Shown one piece after another: positions 46,162-57,731 of a stretch of DNA of 64,000 bases (position 1 is its first letter; each line of letters begins with the position of its first letter). The notes below the pieces were generated by a model. That model worked only from the letters and a program-made list of their open reading frames with translations, made no database searches and was not told the DNA's origin. Both the position numbers and the translations under genes were made by a program. Origin of the DNA: Prodigiosinella confusarubida (lineage in GTDB: Bacteria > Pseudomonadota > Gammaproteobacteria > Enterobacterales > Enterobacteriaceae). The stretch spans positions 3,596,001 to 3,660,000 of the forward strand of contig NZ_CP025085.1 in assembly GCF_002847015.1 (NCBI RefSeq). Direction: 5' to 3'.

Positions 46162-47166
46162 ATGAACAAAAAAACAGGGATAATGGTAATTATTGGTCTG
46201 GTGTTGATCGTCGCCGTTACTTATGGCGTAACCCTCTATCGCCAGCATCAGGAACAGCCGCTTACGCTCTATGGCAACGTGGACATTCGCACTGTCAATC
46301 TGGGATTCCGGGTCGACGGACGGCTGGCAGATCTGAAAGTCGATGAAGGCGACACCATCCAACCAGGGCAACTGCTGGCGCAACTGGACAGCGCTCCCTA
46401 CCAGAATGCATTGCATGAGGCCGAAGCGGATACTGCCAATGCCCGTGCACAACTGGCGTTATTGCAAGAGGGGTATCGCAGCGAAGAAATAGCGCAGGTG
46501 CGTTCTCAGGCCGCGCAGACAAAAGCCGCTTATGATTATGCCAACAGCTTCTATCAACGCCAACTCGAACTATGGAAAAAGCACACCATTTCCGCCGATA
46601 CGCTGGAAGACGCCAGAGCTTCGAAGGATCAGGACCGGGCTAATCTGCAAGCGGCGTTAGAAAAGCTGAGCCAGTATGAACGGGGTAACCGACCTCAGGA
46701 AATAGCAGCGTCCGAAGCCTCGCTAGCGCAAGCTGAGGCTGCTCAGGCACAGGCGATGCTGAATTTACAGGATACGAAGCTGCATTCTCCTTCCGCCGGG
46801 GTCATCCTTACCCGCGCCGCCGAAGCGGGCAGTATGCTCAGCTCAGGCAGTACTGTATTTACGCTGTCGCTGACACGACCGGTCTGGATCCGCGCTTACG
46901 TCAGTGAAGTCAATCTCGGCCGTACGGTGCCGGGTCGCGAGGTACTGATTTATACCGACGGCCGGCCAGACAAACCCTATCACGGTAAAGTTGGGTTCGT
47001 TTCTCCCAGTGCCGAATTCACACCAAAGAATGTTGAGACAGAAGATCTGCGCACTGCACTGGTATACCGTTTGCGTATCATCGTGAACGATGCGGACAAC
47101 GGCTTACGCCAGGGAATGCCGGTAACATTACGTTTTGCACAGGATAGTCAGCATGCCGGAAAATAA
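46162..47166 (+). CDS. ybhG: YbhG, HlyD-family periplasmic adaptor
   Basis: The 334-residue membrane-fusion protein has one N-terminal membrane anchor (residues 7-24). A lipoyl-like half ([20 protein letters not shown]) follows, then a long coiled coil (about residues 75-205, rich in Ala, Gln and Glu) and the returning lipoyl/beta-barrel half ([18 protein letters not shown]). It links the YbhFSR ABC transporter to an outer-membrane channel, probably for export of drugs or cations. Its 3' end overlaps ybhF by 14 bases. Confidence 0.93.
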   Translation: MNKKTGIMVIIGLVLIVAVTYGVTLYRQHQEQPLTLYGNVDIRTVNLGFRVDGRLADLKVDEGDTIQPGQLLAQLDSAPYQNALHEAEADTANARAQLALLQEGYRSEEIAQVRSQAAQTKAAYDYANSFYQRQLELWKKHTISADTLEDARASKDQDRANLQAALEKLSQYERGNRPQEIAASEASLAQAEAAQAQAMLNLQDTKLHSPSAGVILTRAAEAGSMLSSGSTVFTLSLTRPVWIRAYVSEVNLGRTVPGREVLIYTDGRPDKPYHGKVGFVSPSAEFTPKNVETEDLRTALVYRLRIIVNDADNGLRQGMPVTLRFAQDSQHAGK

Positions 47167-48916
47167 TTCCACGCGAATCATTTTTGAGGCGCTGGAAAAA
47201 AGCTTCCCCGGACAAGAAAAACCGGCATTGGCCCGTCTGACAGCAGAGATCGATAGCGGTGCAGTAACCGGTCTGGTGGGGCCGGATGGTGCCGGAAAAA
47301 CGACACTGTTGCGCATGTTGGCCGGACTACTAACCCCCAGTTCGGGCACTATGCGGGTCATGGAACTGGATCCGGTGGCAGACGATCGTCAGCTACGCGC
47401 CATTTTAGGTTATATGCCGCAAAAATTCGGGTTATATGAAGATTTGACGGTAATAGAAAACCTGACGCTCTATGCCGATTTGCGTGGCATCACTGGCGAG
47501 AAGCGGCGTACGACATTTGAACAATTGTTGGCCTTCACCGATCTCACCCACTTTACTAAACGGCTGGCGGGCAAACTCTCTGGTGGTATGAAACAGAAAC
47601 TAGGGCTGGCCTGTACGCTGTTGGGTCAACCCAATGTGCTACTCCTGGATGAACCCGGTGTGGGTGTCGACCCTATCTCCCGACGTGAGTTGTGGCGGAT
47701 GGTGCATGAACTCGCTGACGACGGTATGTTGATTTTATGGAGCACCTCATATCTGGACGAAGCCGAACAGTGTCGCGATATTCTGCTGCTTAACGAAGGT
47801 GAACTCTTATATCGTGGCCCACCGCAGGATCTCACCCAAAAAATGTCCGGTCGCAGTATATTGGTCAATAGTATGACCGGCAGCCATCGGCAGTTACTGC
47901 AAAAGGCACTGTGTCAGCCACAGGTCAGTGACGGGGTGATCCAGGGACGCTCTGTCCGGTTGATCCTGAAACCAGACGCCGATCGGGAAGCACTGTTTCA
48001 GGCACTGGCGTTATCGCCAGACAGTGTAGAGAACACAGAACCTCGTTTTGAAGATGCGTTTATCGACCTATTGGGCGGTGGCCCGGCCGAAACGTCGTCA
48101 TTGGCAAAAATCATGCCACAGATTGAGATTCACGCAGACGAAACGGTGATTGAAGCTCAACAACTAACGAAAAAATTTGGTGACTTCACCGCCACCGATC
48201 ATGTGAACTTTAGCGTAAAACGCGGAGAAATATTCGGCCTGCTTGGCCCTAATGGCGCGGGAAAGTCTACCACATTCAAAATGATGTGCGGACTCCTGGT
48301 GCCCACGTCAGGTAAAGCCCTGGTGCTGGATATGGACCTGAAAACCGGTTCTGGCAAGGTGCGTCAGCATCTGGGCTATATGGCGCAAAAATTCTCGCTA
48401 TACGGCAACCTGACGGTGGAACAGAATCTGCGATTTTTTTCCGGTGTCTATGGTCTGCGCGGCACGCGTCAACAGGAAAAAATGACGGAAATGACCGAAG
48501 CCTTCAATTTCCGGCCTATCTATCACCAAACCCCCGACTCATTGCCGCTGGGTTTCAAACAACGGCTGGCGTTAGCCTGCGCCCTGATGCATGAACCCGA
48601 CATTCTGTTTCTGGATGAACCAACATCCGGTGTCGACCCGATCACCCGCCGGGAGTTTTGGCTGCATATTAACGGAATGGTAGATAAAGGTGTCACGGTG
48701 ATGGTAACCACCCATTTTATGGATGAGGCTGAATATTGTGATCGTATTGGATTGATTTACCATGGAAAACTGATTGCCAACGGTACACCAGACGACCTCA
48801 AACAGCAGGTCGCCAGTGATACGCTTTCCGATCCCACGATGGAGCAGGCGTTTATCGCGTTGGTACAGGAATATGATGAGGAAGCTGAGGAATCGTCCCA
48901 TGTTTCAACCCCATGA
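47153..48916 (+). CDS. ybhF: YbhF, double-domain ABC ATPase
   Basis: The 587-residue protein carries two ABC nucleotide-binding domains. The first (about residues 10-230) has [17 protein letters not shown] and [12 protein letters not shown]; the second (about 335-560) has GPNGAGKST and [12 protein letters not shown]. In the second the signature is LPLGFKQRL instead of LSGG, as in E. coli YbhF. It powers export through YbhS and YbhR. ATG 47153 is supported by AGGA eight bases upstream; the frame is open six codons further. Its stop lies 17 bases inside ybhS. Confidence 0.93.
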   Translation: MPENNSTRIIFEALEKSFPGQEKPALARLTAEIDSGAVTGLVGPDGAGKTTLLRMLAGLLTPSSGTMRVMELDPVADDRQLRAILGYMPQKFGLYEDLTVIENLTLYADLRGITGEKRRTTFEQLLAFTDLTHFTKRLAGKLSGGMKQKLGLACTLLGQPNVLLLDEPGVGVDPISRRELWRMVHELADDGMLILWSTSYLDEAEQCRDILLLNEGELLYRGPPQDLTQKMSGRSILVNSMTGSHRQLLQKALCQPQVSDGVIQGRSVRLILKPDADREALFQALALSPDSVENTEPRFEDAFIDLLGGGPAETSSLAKIMPQIEIHADETVIEAQQLTKKFGDFTATDHVNFSVKRGEIFGLLGPNGAGKSTTFKMMCGLLVPTSGKALVLDMDLKTGSGKVRQHLGYMAQKFSLYGNLTVEQNLRFFSGVYGLRGTRQQEKMTEMTEAFNFRPIYHQTPDSLPLGFKQRLALACALMHEPDILFLDEPTSGVDPITRREFWLHINGMVDKGVTVMVTTHFMDEAEYCDRIGLIYHGKLIANGTPDDLKQQVASDTLSDPTMEQAFIALVQEYDEEAEESSHVSTP

Positions 48917-50045
48917 TGACACCCGCTTTTCCTGGCGTCGCCTGCGGGCACTGTGTCTGAAGGAAACCCGCCAGATTCTGCGCGATCCCAGCAGTGGATT
49001 AATCGCCTTTGTGATTCCGCTAATGCTGCTGTTTATTTTCGGCTATGGTATCAACCTTGATTCCAGCAATCTGCATGTCGGCATCTTAGTGGAACAGCAG
49101 AGCGACGATGCTCACAGCCTGGTTCGTGCCTTTGCCGGATCGCCATATCTGGAACCCACTATCAGCGATAATCGACCCTATCTGATTTCTCTCATGCAGG
49201 CAGGCCGTATCCGCGGATTGATCGTCATTCCCAGCGACTTTGCCGAACAGATGGCCCGACCTCGGGTTAGTGCGCCAATACAGGTGATCACGGATGGCAG
49301 CGAGCCTAACACCGCCAATTTCGTACAAGGCTATGCCGAAGGAGTATGGCAAATCTGGCAACAACAACGCGCCAGCGACCGGGGACAGGAATTCGAATTG
49401 CCGATTGAGGTACAAACACGCTACTGGTTTAACCCCGCGGCCATCAGCAAACACTTTATTATCCCCGGTGCCATTACCATCATCATGACGGTAATTGGCG
49501 CCATCCTGACGTCTTTGGTGATTGCCCGCGAATGGGAGCGAGGCACCATGGAGGCCTTGTTGTCGACGCAGGTAACACGTGCCGAACTTCTGCTGAGCAA
49601 ACTGTTACCGTACTATGTTCTTGGTATGGCCGTCATGGTGCTGTGCATGGTGGTATCCGTGTTCGTGCTAGGCGTACCGTACCGGGGATCGTTGTGGTTA
49701 CTGTTCGGCATCAGCAGTCTGTTCTTGGCCTGTACTTTGGGGATGGGGCTGTTGATTTCCACCCTCACCCGCAACCAGTTCAATGCCGCGATGGTGGCGC
49801 TGAATGCCGCCTTTTTGCCAGCCGTGATGCTCTCAGGATTTGTGTTTGAAATCGACAGTATGCCCGAACTGGTACGAGCCGTGTCCTATATCATACCGGC
49901 CCGCTATTTTGTCAGTACGCTACAGACCCTGTTTCTGGCCGGCAATATCGGCAGCGTACTGGTCGTCAACTTACTATTTCTGATTGCTTCCACCGTCATT
50001 TTTATTGGTCTGACCGCCTGGCAAACCCGGCGCAGGCTGGATTAG
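48900..50045 (+). CDS. ybhS: YbhS, ABC-2 type permease
   Basis: The 381-residue inner-membrane protein has the ABC-2 layout: one N-terminal span ([18 protein letters not shown]), a periplasmic domain of about 140 residues, then five spans with the conserved [29 protein letters not shown] coupling region. It pairs with YbhR. The start at 48900 is set by homology and overlaps the ybhF end; the frame is open 42 codons upstream inside ybhF. Confidence 0.92.
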   Translation: MFQPHDDTRFSWRRLRALCLKETRQILRDPSSGLIAFVIPLMLLFIFGYGINLDSSNLHVGILVEQQSDDAHSLVRAFAGSPYLEPTISDNRPYLISLMQAGRIRGLIVIPSDFAEQMARPRVSAPIQVITDGSEPNTANFVQGYAEGVWQIWQQQRASDRGQEFELPIEVQTRYWFNPAAISKHFIIPGAITIIMTVIGAILTSLVIAREWERGTMEALLSTQVTRAELLLSKLLPYYVLGMAVMVLCMVVSVFVLGVPYRGSLWLLFGISSLFLACTLGMGLLISTLTRNQFNAAMVALNAAFLPAVMLSGFVFEIDSMPELVRAVSYIIPARYFVSTLQTLFLAGNIGSVLVVNLLFLIASTVIFIGLTAWQTRRRLD

Positions 50046-50054
50046 GGATCCATT

Positions 50055-51161
50055 ATGTTTTATCGTCTGTGGACACTGATAAGAAAGGAATTACAGTCAC
50101 TGCTGCGAGAACCACAAACCCGGACCATTTTGATAATGCCGGTGATCATTCAGGTTGTACTGTTCCCATTTGCGGCTACGTTGGATGTGACCAACGCGAC
50201 CATCGCCATATACAGCGAAGATAACGGCCAGGCATCGGTAGAACTGACACAACGGTTTGCCGAAGCCAAGGCATTTTCCCATGTGGTGATGTTACATAGC
50301 CCACAGGAAATAGTCCCAACATTGGATAACCAGCGGGCTTTACTGCTGATCCGCTTTCCTCCGCAGTTTTCCCGCAATCTGGCCAGCGGCAATAGCACCG
50401 CACTCCAGGTAATATTGGATGGCCGACACTCTAACAGCGCCCAAATCGCCGCCAACGATATACAACACATCGTACGGAATTACCAGTTGGAACTGACGAA
50501 CGACCAAACCCGCCTTAATAACAGCGAGCTGGTCGTTCGTAACTGGTACAATCCCAATCTGAATTACAAATGGTTTGTAGTGCCATCACTTATCGCCATG
50601 ATCACCACCATTGGCGTGCTGATTGTGACATCCCTTTCCGTGGCCAGAGAACGTGAGCAGGGAACGCTGGAACAGTTACTGGTTTCACCACTCTCCACCT
50701 GGCAGATTTTCGTCGGCAAGGCCATACCCGCACTGATTGTCGCCACGTTTCAAGCCTCGATTGTGCTGGCGGCAGGCATTCTGGCGTATCGCATCCCGTT
50801 TGCCGGTTCGTTACTGCTGTTTTATGCCTCTATGCTGATTTACGGGTTGTCGCTGGTCGGATTCGGCCTGCTGATCTCCTCATTGTGCTCTACTCAACAG
50901 CAGGCGTTTATCGGAGTATTTGTCTTTATGATGCCAGCGATACTGCTCTCCGGTTATGTTTCACCGGTGGAAAACATGCCGCAATGGTTGCAAAATATCA
51001 CCTGGGTTAACCCTATCCGACATTTTACCGACATCACCAAACAGATTTACCTGAAAGATGCCAGCTTTGACATTATCTGGCATAGCCTGTGGCCGTTGCT
51101 GGTGATCACCGCCACGACGGGCAGTGTGGCCTACTGGATGTTCCGACGCAAAATTGCATAA
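50055..51161 (+). CDS. ybhR: YbhR, ABC-2 type permease
   Basis: The 368-residue protein equals E. coli YbhR in length and has the same plan as YbhS: an N-terminal span, a periplasmic domain, then five spans, with [31 protein letters not shown] as coupling region. Together with YbhS it forms the membrane channel of the YbhFSR exporter. It starts nine bases after ybhS. Confidence 0.94.
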   Translation: MFYRLWTLIRKELQSLLREPQTRTILIMPVIIQVVLFPFAATLDVTNATIAIYSEDNGQASVELTQRFAEAKAFSHVVMLHSPQEIVPTLDNQRALLLIRFPPQFSRNLASGNSTALQVILDGRHSNSAQIAANDIQHIVRNYQLELTNDQTRLNNSELVVRNWYNPNLNYKWFVVPSLIAMITTIGVLIVTSLSVAREREQGTLEQLLVSPLSTWQIFVGKAIPALIVATFQASIVLAAGILAYRIPFAGSLLLFYASMLIYGLSLVGFGLLISSLCSTQQQAFIGVFVFMMPAILLSGYVSPVENMPQWLQNITWVNPIRHFTDITKQIYLKDASFDIIWHSLWPLLVITATTGSVAYWMFRRKIA

Positions 51162-51229
51162 AACACAGAACAAATGCAGTGCACGGTACGGCATACTGAC
51201 AACACTGACTTATAGCAGGAACACAATTG

Positions 51230-52474
51230 ATGAAAATGGCGTGGCGCGACGACAACCAGATTGAACTGCTGGTGAACGGTGACGAATTTTACCCCAGTGT
51301 GTTTACTGCCATTCGCCAGGCCCGTAGCCGGGTAATACTGGAAACATTTATCTGGCATGAAGACAATGTAGGATATCAATTGCAGTCCGCCTTGCTCACT
51401 GCGGCACAGAATGGCGTCAGTATCGATGTTACGGTGGATGACTACGGTTCCCATGATTTATCCGTCGTGTTTCTTGCCCCCCTGATTAACGCTGGCGTGC
51501 GCGTGCGCTTCTACGATCCACAGCCACGCTTCTTTGGCATGAGAACCAATCTGTTTCGTCGCCTACATCGCAAAATCGTGGTTGTTGACGGTGAAATGGC
51601 CTACATCGGTGGGATTAATTATTCCGCTGAACAGATGATCGATTATGGTCCAGAAGCCAAGCAGGATTATGCAGTGAAAGTCCGAGGTCCGATCGTGGAT
51701 GACATCTACCGCAACGCGCTCGCGATGCTGTCCGGTAAAAAGGAGCCGCGGCAATGGTGGCGACACCGATTTCGTCGTCCGATTCGCAATAAAAACCCTG
51801 GCGATGCACAAGCCCTGTTCGTTTATCGGGATAACGGCGAACACCGTAACGATATCGAAAAACATTATCTGTATATGCTGCGCCAGGCCAAACGTGAAAT
51901 TATTATTGCCAACGCCTACTTTTTCCCTGGCTACCGGTTACTGCGGGCCATGCGTAGCGCTTCACGGCGCAACGTGAGAGTCAAACTGATCATTCAGGGG
52001 CACCCCGACATTCCTATCGTCCGGACAGGCGCACGCCTGCTTTATCGCTATCTGATGGCTGCCGGAGTAGAAATCTATGAGTATCAGCGTCGCCCCTTAC
52101 ACGGCAAAGTGGCCGTTCAGGACGACCATTGGACCACTGTCGGTTCCAGTAACCTCGACCCGTTAAGCCTGGCGCTGAATCTGGAGGCGAATCTATTCAT
52201 TCATGATCGCGACTTCAACCAGCAGCTCCGCGACAATCTTCAGCAAATCATCAATGATGATTGCCATCTGATTGATGCCGATCAGTTGCCTAAACGCACT
52301 CACTGGCAATTTATCAAAAATGTCGTGGTATTCCATTTTCTGCGCCATTTCCCGGCGATGGTCGGCTGGTTCCCGGCACATGTTCCCCGGTTATCACTGG
52401 TTAGATCATCAGAATCAGCCACGTTGGAAGAGATGAAACCAGAGCATGTTGAAACCGACAATAAAGAGATATAA
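51230..52474 (+). CDS. clsB: Cardiolipin synthase B
   Basis: The 414-residue phospholipase D-type enzyme makes cardiolipin or phosphatidylglycerol at the inner membrane. Its two HKD motifs are HRKIVVVDGEMAYIGGIN (about residues 112-129) and HGKVAVQDDHWTTVGSSNLD (about 291-310). The pair GMRTNLFRRLHRK and ANAYFFPGYRLLRAM also match E. coli ClsB. ATG 51230 is preferred over TTG 51227. In E. coli ybhP and ybhN follow it; here they are missing and ybhL comes next. Confidence 0.94.
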   Translation: MKMAWRDDNQIELLVNGDEFYPSVFTAIRQARSRVILETFIWHEDNVGYQLQSALLTAAQNGVSIDVTVDDYGSHDLSVVFLAPLINAGVRVRFYDPQPRFFGMRTNLFRRLHRKIVVVDGEMAYIGGINYSAEQMIDYGPEAKQDYAVKVRGPIVDDIYRNALAMLSGKKEPRQWWRHRFRRPIRNKNPGDAQALFVYRDNGEHRNDIEKHYLYMLRQAKREIIIANAYFFPGYRLLRAMRSASRRNVRVKLIIQGHPDIPIVRTGARLLYRYLMAAGVEIYEYQRRPLHGKVAVQDDHWTTVGSSNLDPLSLALNLEANLFIHDRDFNQQLRDNLQQIINDDCHLIDADQLPKRTHWQFIKNVVVFHFLRHFPAMVGWFPAHVPRLSLVRSSESATLEEMKPEHVETDNKEI

Positions 52475-52491
52475 TACTGAGCCATACCAAA

Positions 52492-52517
52492 AAAATGGGG
52501 CCAATTGGCCCCATTTT
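52492..52517. terminator. Bidirectional terminator between clsB and ybhL
   Basis: A perfect palindrome built of AAAATGGGGCC and GGCCCCATTTT around AATT lies between the convergent genes. Confidence 0.88.
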
Positions 52518-52536
52518 CATCACAATGATTCGGTCA

Positions 52537-53247
52537 TCAGCGGCGGTTGCCAAAAATACGCAACAACATCAGGAACAGGTTGATGAAGTCCAGATACAGC
52601 GTCAACGCCCCCACAATGGAGTATTTGCGGAAGCTATCTTTATCATCCTCAGAAAGCTGTTCACCAATGTTTTTCAGTTTCTGAGTGTCATAAGCTGTCA
52701 GGCCCACGAACACAATCACACCGATATAGGTCACCGCCCACATCAGCGCTTCACTCTTCAGCCAAAAATTCACTACCGACGCCAGCACAATACCAATCAG
52801 CGCCATAAACAGCATACTGCCCATACCGCTCAAATCACGCTTGGTGGTATAACCATACAGGCTCATGGCGCCAAACATGCCCGCCGTAATCAAAAACGTA
52901 CTGGCGATGGATGCACCGGAATAAAGAATAAAAATACTGGAAATAGTCAGACCGGTCAGCGCGGAATAAAGCATGAACAGGCTGGTGGCCACTGCACCGC
53001 TAAGGCGTTGCACCATGCCGGAAATCACAAATACCAGCCCCAGTTGCGCAATGATCAAACCAAAAAAGGTGATCTGACTGGAAAATACCAGATGGAGTAC
53101 CGCAGGCGTATGTGCTGTATACCAGGCGACAAACGCCGTCAGCAACAGGCCACAGGTCATCCAGCCATACACCTGCGCCATATAGGCTTGTATGCCGGTG
53201 CCAACCCGCTGGACAATCGAATCGTTGGAACGTGGATATCGATCCAT
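52537..53247 (-). CDS. ybhL: YbhL, Bax inhibitor-1 family membrane protein
   Basis: The 236-residue inner-membrane protein has seven hydrophobic segments and the Bax inhibitor-1/YccA pattern (QRVGTGIQAYMAQVYGWMT, TAYDTQKLKNIGEQLSEDDKDSFRKYSIVGALTLYLDFINLFL). Bacterial homologues conduct calcium in a pH-dependent way; the cellular role is not settled. Confidence 0.93.
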   Translation of the reverse strand: MDRYPRSNDSIVQRVGTGIQAYMAQVYGWMTCGLLLTAFVAWYTAHTPAVLHLVFSSQITFFGLIIAQLGLVFVISGMVQRLSGAVATSLFMLYSALTGLTISSIFILYSGASIASTFLITAGMFGAMSLYGYTTKRDLSGMGSMLFMALIGIVLASVVNFWLKSEALMWAVTYIGVIVFVGLTAYDTQKLKNIGEQLSEDDKDSFRKYSIVGALTLYLDFINLFLMLLRIFGNRR

Positions 53248-53510
53248 GATGCTACCTTTACTTTAAGTGAAACACACGGGACTCGATGAGCCCACCTCTT
53301 CGTCCATAGCTTAACACAAAATACCACAGCAATAGGTAACCCCAAAGATCTGCTCGCAGAGATAATCTCTGAATTGAGATATCCTCGGCAGACTTACCCG
53401 CTCTGCCCCGCAATAGATCAGAACGATGAGCGCATGATTGTGGTGCTGGACTACTGACGGTCATTCGCCATAACATATATTTGGCCGGACATCCGCACCT
53501 TGCACTGATA

Positions 53511-53963
53511 TCACCAGCGTTCGGCAGCCTGTTTGTCGCTATCGTGAGACTCGATCCAGCGATCACCCTCTGGCGTCGCTTCCCGTTTCCAGAATGGGGC
53601 GCGGGTTTTCAAATAGTCCATAATGAACTGAGCGGCATCAAAGGCGGTACTGCGATGCGCGCCGGTCACACCGACAAACACGATTTCATCGCCAGGATAA
53701 AACGCCCCGATACGATGAATGACACTGACGCGTTGTAACGGCCAGCGGGAACGGGCCTCAGCCACGATGTCCGCCAGCGCTTTTTCCGTCATGCCGGGAT
53801 AATGCTCCAGCGTTAACGCACTGACGTGTTCACCTAAATTGTGGTTACGCACTTTGCCGGTAAAGGTGACCACGGCACCATCTTCGTCACACTGGGCCAG
53901 CCAGTTATACTCTTCACCGACATTAAACCCGGCTTCACCTACATGAATGCGTGTCTGCTCCAT
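53511..53963 (-). CDS. moaE: Molybdopterin synthase large subunit MoaE
   Basis: The 150-residue subunit, the same length as in E. coli, adds two sulfurs to precursor Z (cPMP) together with MoaD. Conserved blocks are DGAVVTFTGKVRNHNLG, LTLEHYPGMTEKAL, VFVGVTGAHRSTAFDAAQFIMDYLKTRAPFWKRE. The second of two adjacent ATGs (53963) is six bases from GGAGG and is preferred. The start region overlaps the moaD stop. Confidence 0.96.
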   Translation of the reverse strand: MEQTRIHVGEAGFNVGEEYNWLAQCDEDGAVVTFTGKVRNHNLGEHVSALTLEHYPGMTEKALADIVAEARSRWPLQRVSVIHRIGAFYPGDEIVFVGVTGAHRSTAFDAAQFIMDYLKTRAPFWKREATPEGDRWIESHDSDKQAAERW

Positions 53964-53965
53964 CA

Positions 53966-54211
53966 TCAGCCTCCCGTCACTGGCGGGAAAAATGCCACTT
54001 CATCCCCATCCTGCAACGGATGGTGCATGTCCACCAGCGACTGATTCACCGCGGTCAACAGCTTGCCCTCTTCCAGCGCCAGCGCCCAGCGATCCCCTTG
54101 CTCACACAATGCCTGGCGCAACACCTCAACCGTGGCATAGTCAGCGGGCAGAGCAAGTTGCCCGGTTCCGGTCAATTCCCGAACCTGCGCAAAAAACAGT
54201 ACGTTAATCAT
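53966..54211 (-). CDS. moaD: Molybdopterin synthase sulfur carrier MoaD
   Basis: The 81-residue ubiquitin-like protein ends in Gly-Gly (PPVTGG), the residue pair that is adenylated and thiocarboxylated. It delivers sulfur within the MoaD-MoaE complex. It overlaps moaC by four bases and moaE by its stop codon, so translation is coupled. Confidence 0.96.
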   Translation of the reverse strand: MINVLFFAQVRELTGTGQLALPADYATVEVLRQALCEQGDRWALALEEGKLLTAVNQSLVDMHHPLQDGDEVAFFPPVTGG

Positions 54212-54705
54212 ACTACGTCCGCCTTAAAATCGCCGGATTTACCCCCACTCTTCGACAACAGCCGTACCGGGCCAATCACCATATCTTTTTGTACCGCCTT
54301 GCACATGTCATAGATAGTCAGCGCCGCCACCGATGCCGCCGTCAGCGCTTCCATTTCCACACCGGTCTTACCGGTCAGACGACACACCGATTCAATGCGC
54401 ACCCGATTGTGCTCGGGTTGAGCTTCCAGCTCCACCGCGACCTTACTCAATAATAGAGGGTGGCATAGCGGAATTAACTCCCAGGTACGCTTTGCCGCCT
54501 GAATTCCCGCGATGCGGGCGGTAGCAAACACATCACCTTTGTGATGACGGCCATCGATAATCATGGCCAGCGTCTGCGGCGCCATTTCCACGAATGCCTC
54601 GGCGCGGGCTTCCCGTACCGTCTCCACCTTGGCGGAAACATCCACCATGATGGCTTCTCCTGCGGCATTAATGTGAGTCAGTTGTGTCTGCGTCAGTTGT
54701 GTCAT
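54208..54705 (-). CDS. moaC: Cyclic pyranopterin monophosphate synthase MoaC
   Basis: The 165-residue enzyme converts the MoaA product into cPMP. It is nearly identical to E. coli MoaC over [25 protein letters not shown] and [29 protein letters not shown]. It has a small N-terminal repeat ([15 protein letters not shown]) compared with E. coli. The start at 54705 is set by homology; the frame is open 45 codons upstream into moaB. Confidence 0.96.
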   Translation of the reverse strand: MTQLTQTQLTHINAAGEAIMVDVSAKVETVREARAEAFVEMAPQTLAMIIDGRHHKGDVFATARIAGIQAAKRTWELIPLCHPLLLSKVAVELEAQPEHNRVRIESVCRLTGKTGVEMEALTAASVAALTIYDMCKAVQKDMVIGPVRLLSKSGGKSGDFKADVV

Positions 54706-54713
54706 AGTTACCG

Positions 54714-55226
54714 CTATTTCTTCAGATGTGGATGAACATTGCAGGGTTTCTGGCGTGCATCTAGCTGTTCCTGAATGATGCGTTCCCAGGCGGTACGACA
54801 GGCTTTGGTCGACCCCGGCATGGCAAATATCACTGTACAATTTGCCAGCCCGGCAATCGCCCGCGACTGAATGGTCGCGGTACCGATCTCTTCATACGAT
54901 GCCATACGGAACAATTCACCAAATCCTTCAATTTCACGATCAAACAAAACGCTGATGGCCTCTGGCACCACATCACCCGGTGTAAACCCGGTTCCACCAT
55001 TGATCAGAATCACCTGCACATCATCACTGGCGATCCAGGCAGAAATCTGGGCACGAATCTGGTATAGATTCTCTTTTACTATCGCGCTGGCAATAATCTG
55101 ATGGCCTGCCTCCTGCGCCACTTCGCGCAGATAATCTCCCGAGGTATCATCAGCCTCAGTGCGATGCGCGGAGACCGTCAGCACCGCAATACGCAACGGG
55201 ATAAACTCACTGCTGACCTTACTCAT
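54714..55226 (-). CDS. moaB: Molybdopterin biosynthesis protein MoaB
   Basis: The 170-residue protein, the same length as in E. coli, belongs to the MogA/MoaB family that adenylylates molybdopterin. The conserved [17 protein letters not shown] binds the pterin and phosphate. GGAG lies upstream of ATG 55226; the frame extends seven codons further. Second gene of the moa operon. Confidence 0.95.
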   Translation of the reverse strand: MSKVSSEFIPLRIAVLTVSAHRTEADDTSGDYLREVAQEAGHQIIASAIVKENLYQIRAQISAWIASDDVQVILINGGTGFTPGDVVPEAISVLFDREIEGFGELFRMASYEEIGTATIQSRAIAGLANCTVIFAMPGSTKACRTAWERIIQEQLDARQKPCNVHPHLKK

Positions 55227-55259
55227 AACTGGCTCCTTACAAATCAATGAACGGCAGTA

Positions 55260-56249
55260 TCAACCGCCAATAAAGGACAGATTCTGCGTGATACCGCTAT
55301 TGCCATCATGCAGGAAATGGGTCTGCTTTTTCATCAGCAACCCACCGGAAATCCGCATCTTCAAATCGTCAAGCTGCCCGTCATCGGCCAACAGATCGCG
55401 TAATGGGATTCCCTGTTCGCCAAACAGGCACAAATGAAGGTTACCGATCGCTGAAACTCGCAGCCGGTTACAACTCTGACAGAAATCTTTTTCATATGGC
55501 ATGATCAGGCCGATTTCACCTTGATAATCAGGATGACAAAACACCTGTGCCGGGCCATCGCTGCGTTGACGTTCTTGCCGCTGCCAGCCTTGCAATAACA
55601 GGCGATCGCGGAGCACTTCACCAGAAACATGGTGACGGCGAAACAGTTCCCGCCCATCCCCGGTTTCCATCAATTCGATAAACCTCAGTTGGATCGGCCG
55701 TGGTTTAATCCAGGCCAGAAACGTATCCAGGCTGCCGTCATTGACATCCCGCATCAATACGGTATTGACCTTGACCTTACTGAATCCGCAGGCAAACGCT
55801 GCATCAATACCCGCCATGACCTGACGAAACTTGTCCTGCCCGGTAATGGCATGAAACTGACGGGCATCAAGGCTGTCCACGCTGACATTCAGTGCTGTCA
55901 GTCCCGCATCACGCCATTGGGCCACATCACGCGTCAGCCGATAACCATTGGTGGTGACCGCTAACGTGCGAATAGCCGGGTTTTCACGAATTGCGGCAAT
56001 GATGTCGACAAAATCACGGCGCAGTGACGGCTCACCGCCGGTTAAACGCACTTTTTCCGTACCCAGTGCCGCAAAAGCACGGCTGACACGGCGAATTTCG
56101 TCTAGCGATAAAAAAGTGTGGGGGTTAAGTCCATGGGATTGATAACCATCAGGCAGACAGTAGGTACAGCGAAAATTGCAAACATCCGTAATCGACAGAC
56201 GCAGATAGTAAAACTTGCGCGCAAACGCATCAGTCAGTTGACTCACCAT
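55260..56249 (-). CDS. moaA: GTP 3',8-cyclase MoaA
   Basis: This radical SAM enzyme starts molybdenum cofactor synthesis from GTP. The 329-residue length equals E. coli MoaA. The N-terminal cluster cysteines are Cys24, Cys28 and Cys31 ([11 protein letters not shown]), and the C-terminal cluster uses [10 protein letters not shown] and CLFGE. The C-terminal Gly-Gly, important for activity, is present. The start at 56249 is chosen by homology; a Moco riboswitch fills the leader. Confidence 0.97.
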   Translation of the reverse strand: MVSQLTDAFARKFYYLRLSITDVCNFRCTYCLPDGYQSHGLNPHTFLSLDEIRRVSRAFAALGTEKVRLTGGEPSLRRDFVDIIAAIRENPAIRTLAVTTNGYRLTRDVAQWRDAGLTALNVSVDSLDARQFHAITGQDKFRQVMAGIDAAFACGFSKVKVNTVLMRDVNDGSLDTFLAWIKPRPIQLRFIELMETGDGRELFRRHHVSGEVLRDRLLLQGWQRQERQRSDGPAQVFCHPDYQGEIGLIMPYEKDFCQSCNRLRVSAIGNLHLCLFGEQGIPLRDLLADDGQLDDLKMRISGGLLMKKQTHFLHDGNSGITQNLSFIGG

Positions 56250-56250
56250 A

Positions 56251-56374
56251 AACACCTTTCCAAATACGGGAGATGCCGGCATTTCTACCCTGCACCCTGG
56301 TGACCACAAGAGCCACGGCCAGGGCACCCTATTATGCAAACTCATACATAACGTAGGCACCAAGGCTAGGAGTT
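56251..56374 (-). promoter_or_regulatory. Moco riboswitch in the moaA leader
   Basis: The minus-strand leader closely follows the E. coli moaA Moco RNA. It reads, in order, CTCCTAGCCTTGGTGC, GGGTGCCCTGGCCGTGGC, CACCAGGGTGCAGGGTAG-AAATG-CCGGC, and finally CTCCCGTATTTGGAAAGGTG just before the start codon. In E. coli this RNA blocks moa translation when molybdenum cofactor is plentiful. Confidence 0.85.
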
Positions 56375-56780
56375 TGATCCTATAGCAACTGTCTTGACAG
56401 ATGTCACCACAGAACCTTGATTACATCGTAAAGTCTATCGCCAAAATCGACAGATAGTCACTGAAAATACGATATATATTTGTGTATATAACGGATTTTC
56501 TTCACTTTATGTCCTGATAGCATACCGGAAAAAACTGCTCTCGGTTTGTTTCAGGTCATGCTCCACACGACATTTTCCATTTTTGTACTCACGATCATAA
56601 TCACTCTATGTATGTTAAAAATTCACACGTCTGGTAACAAATTGGCTAAGGTTATATCAAGGGTTATTCAGCACATCGACTTATGGCAAATAAATAAACA
56701 GTCGACTCTGATTCAGATTCAGTCCCCTTTCTGATATATATCATCGCGCCATTTTTTACATAAATTCGATAAGGGTATCT
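56375..56780. other. AT-rich divergent region between moaA and ybhK
   Basis: It holds the moaA promoter on the minus strand, with GTGACA and TATAGG 17 bases apart near 56386-56414, and the ybhK promoter. A 62-codon hydrophobic open frame (56546-56734) is probably chance. Nothing else is recognised. Confidence 0.5.
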
Positions 56781-57731
56781 ATGAGTAATCGCACGTTGAC
56801 TGACCTTGATCGCGTGGTGGCGTTAGGTGGTGGACATGGACTGGGACGCGTGATGTCATCGCTCTCCTTTCTGGGTTCCCGGCTAACGGGGATTGTCACC
56901 ACGACCGATAATGGCGGTTCAACGGGCAGGATTCGTCGTTCCGAGGGCGGCATTGCCTGGGGAGATACCCGTAATTGCCTGAATCAGCTCATCACCACAC
57001 CTAGCGTGGCTTCAGCCATGTTTGAATACCGCTTTCATGGCAAGGGCGAACTGGCGGGGCATAATTTAGGAAACCTGATGCTTAAAGCACTCGACAACCT
57101 GAGTGTGCGCCCACTGGAAGCCATTAATCTGATCCGTAATTTGCTCAACGTAGATGCGTCCCTGATTCCCATGTCCGAACACCCGGCAGATCTGCTGGCG
57201 ATTGATGCTCAGGGAGATCAGGTGTACGGCGAAGTGGAAATCGATAAACTGTCTGTTTTGCCGCAGGAGTTGATGTTATATCCAGCAGTGCCTGCCACTC
57301 CGGAAGCCCTGGAGGCCATCGCCGAAGCCGACTTGATACTGATCGGCCCTGGCAGTTTTCTGACCAGCCTAATGCCGCTGCTATTGCTGGACGATTTAAC
57401 CTGGGCGCTACGCCAAACCCAAGCCCCCATGGTCTATATCGGTAATCTGAGCAGAGAGCTCAATCAGCCCGCCGCGAACCTGACGCTATTGCAAAAACTG
57501 TCGATTATTGAAACCAAAGTAGGACGCAGAATTGTTGACGCTGTTGTGGTCAGCCCACAGGTGAATGTCAGTCTGATAACGGGACGAGTTATCATTCAAC
57601 AGCCTCTGGAAGCTACCGATATGCCACATCATCATGATCGGCAACTGCTGCGCAAAGCGCTGGAACGAGTGTTACCGTTACTGGAAGTTTGCACATTCAG
57701 CGCCGACGAGTTGTCAGCGATAGTAAGATAA
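56781..57731 (+). CDS. ybhK: YbhK, YvcK/CofD-family protein
   Basis: The 316-residue protein has the YvcK layout: [17 protein letters not shown] at the N-terminus, [20 protein letters not shown] and [18 protein letters not shown]-type elements ([17 protein letters not shown]). Related proteins bind UDP-sugars and influence cell shape and central carbon use in Bacillus; the enterobacterial role is unclear. It converges on uvrB and the two stop codons abut without a single spacer base. Confidence 0.92.
   Translation: MSNRTLTDLDRVVALGGGHGLGRVMSSLSFLGSRLTGIVTTTDNGGSTGRIRRSEGGIAWGDTRNCLNQLITTPSVASAMFEYRFHGKGELAGHNLGNLMLKALDNLSVRPLEAINLIRNLLNVDASLIPMSEHPADLLAIDAQGDQVYGEVEIDKLSVLPQELMLYPAVPATPEALEAIAEADLILIGPGSFLTSLMPLLLLDDLTWALRQTQAPMVYIGNLSRELNQPAANLTLLQKLSIIETKVGRRIVDAVVVSPQVNVSLITGRVIIQQPLEATDMPHHHDRQLLRKALERVLPLLEVCTFSADELSAIVR

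Noticed and set aside
56546-56734. Hydrophobic 62-codon open frame between moaA and ybhK
   Set aside because: It begins at a non-ATG codon without a ribosome binding site in AT-rich promoter DNA, where hydrophobic frames arise by chance.
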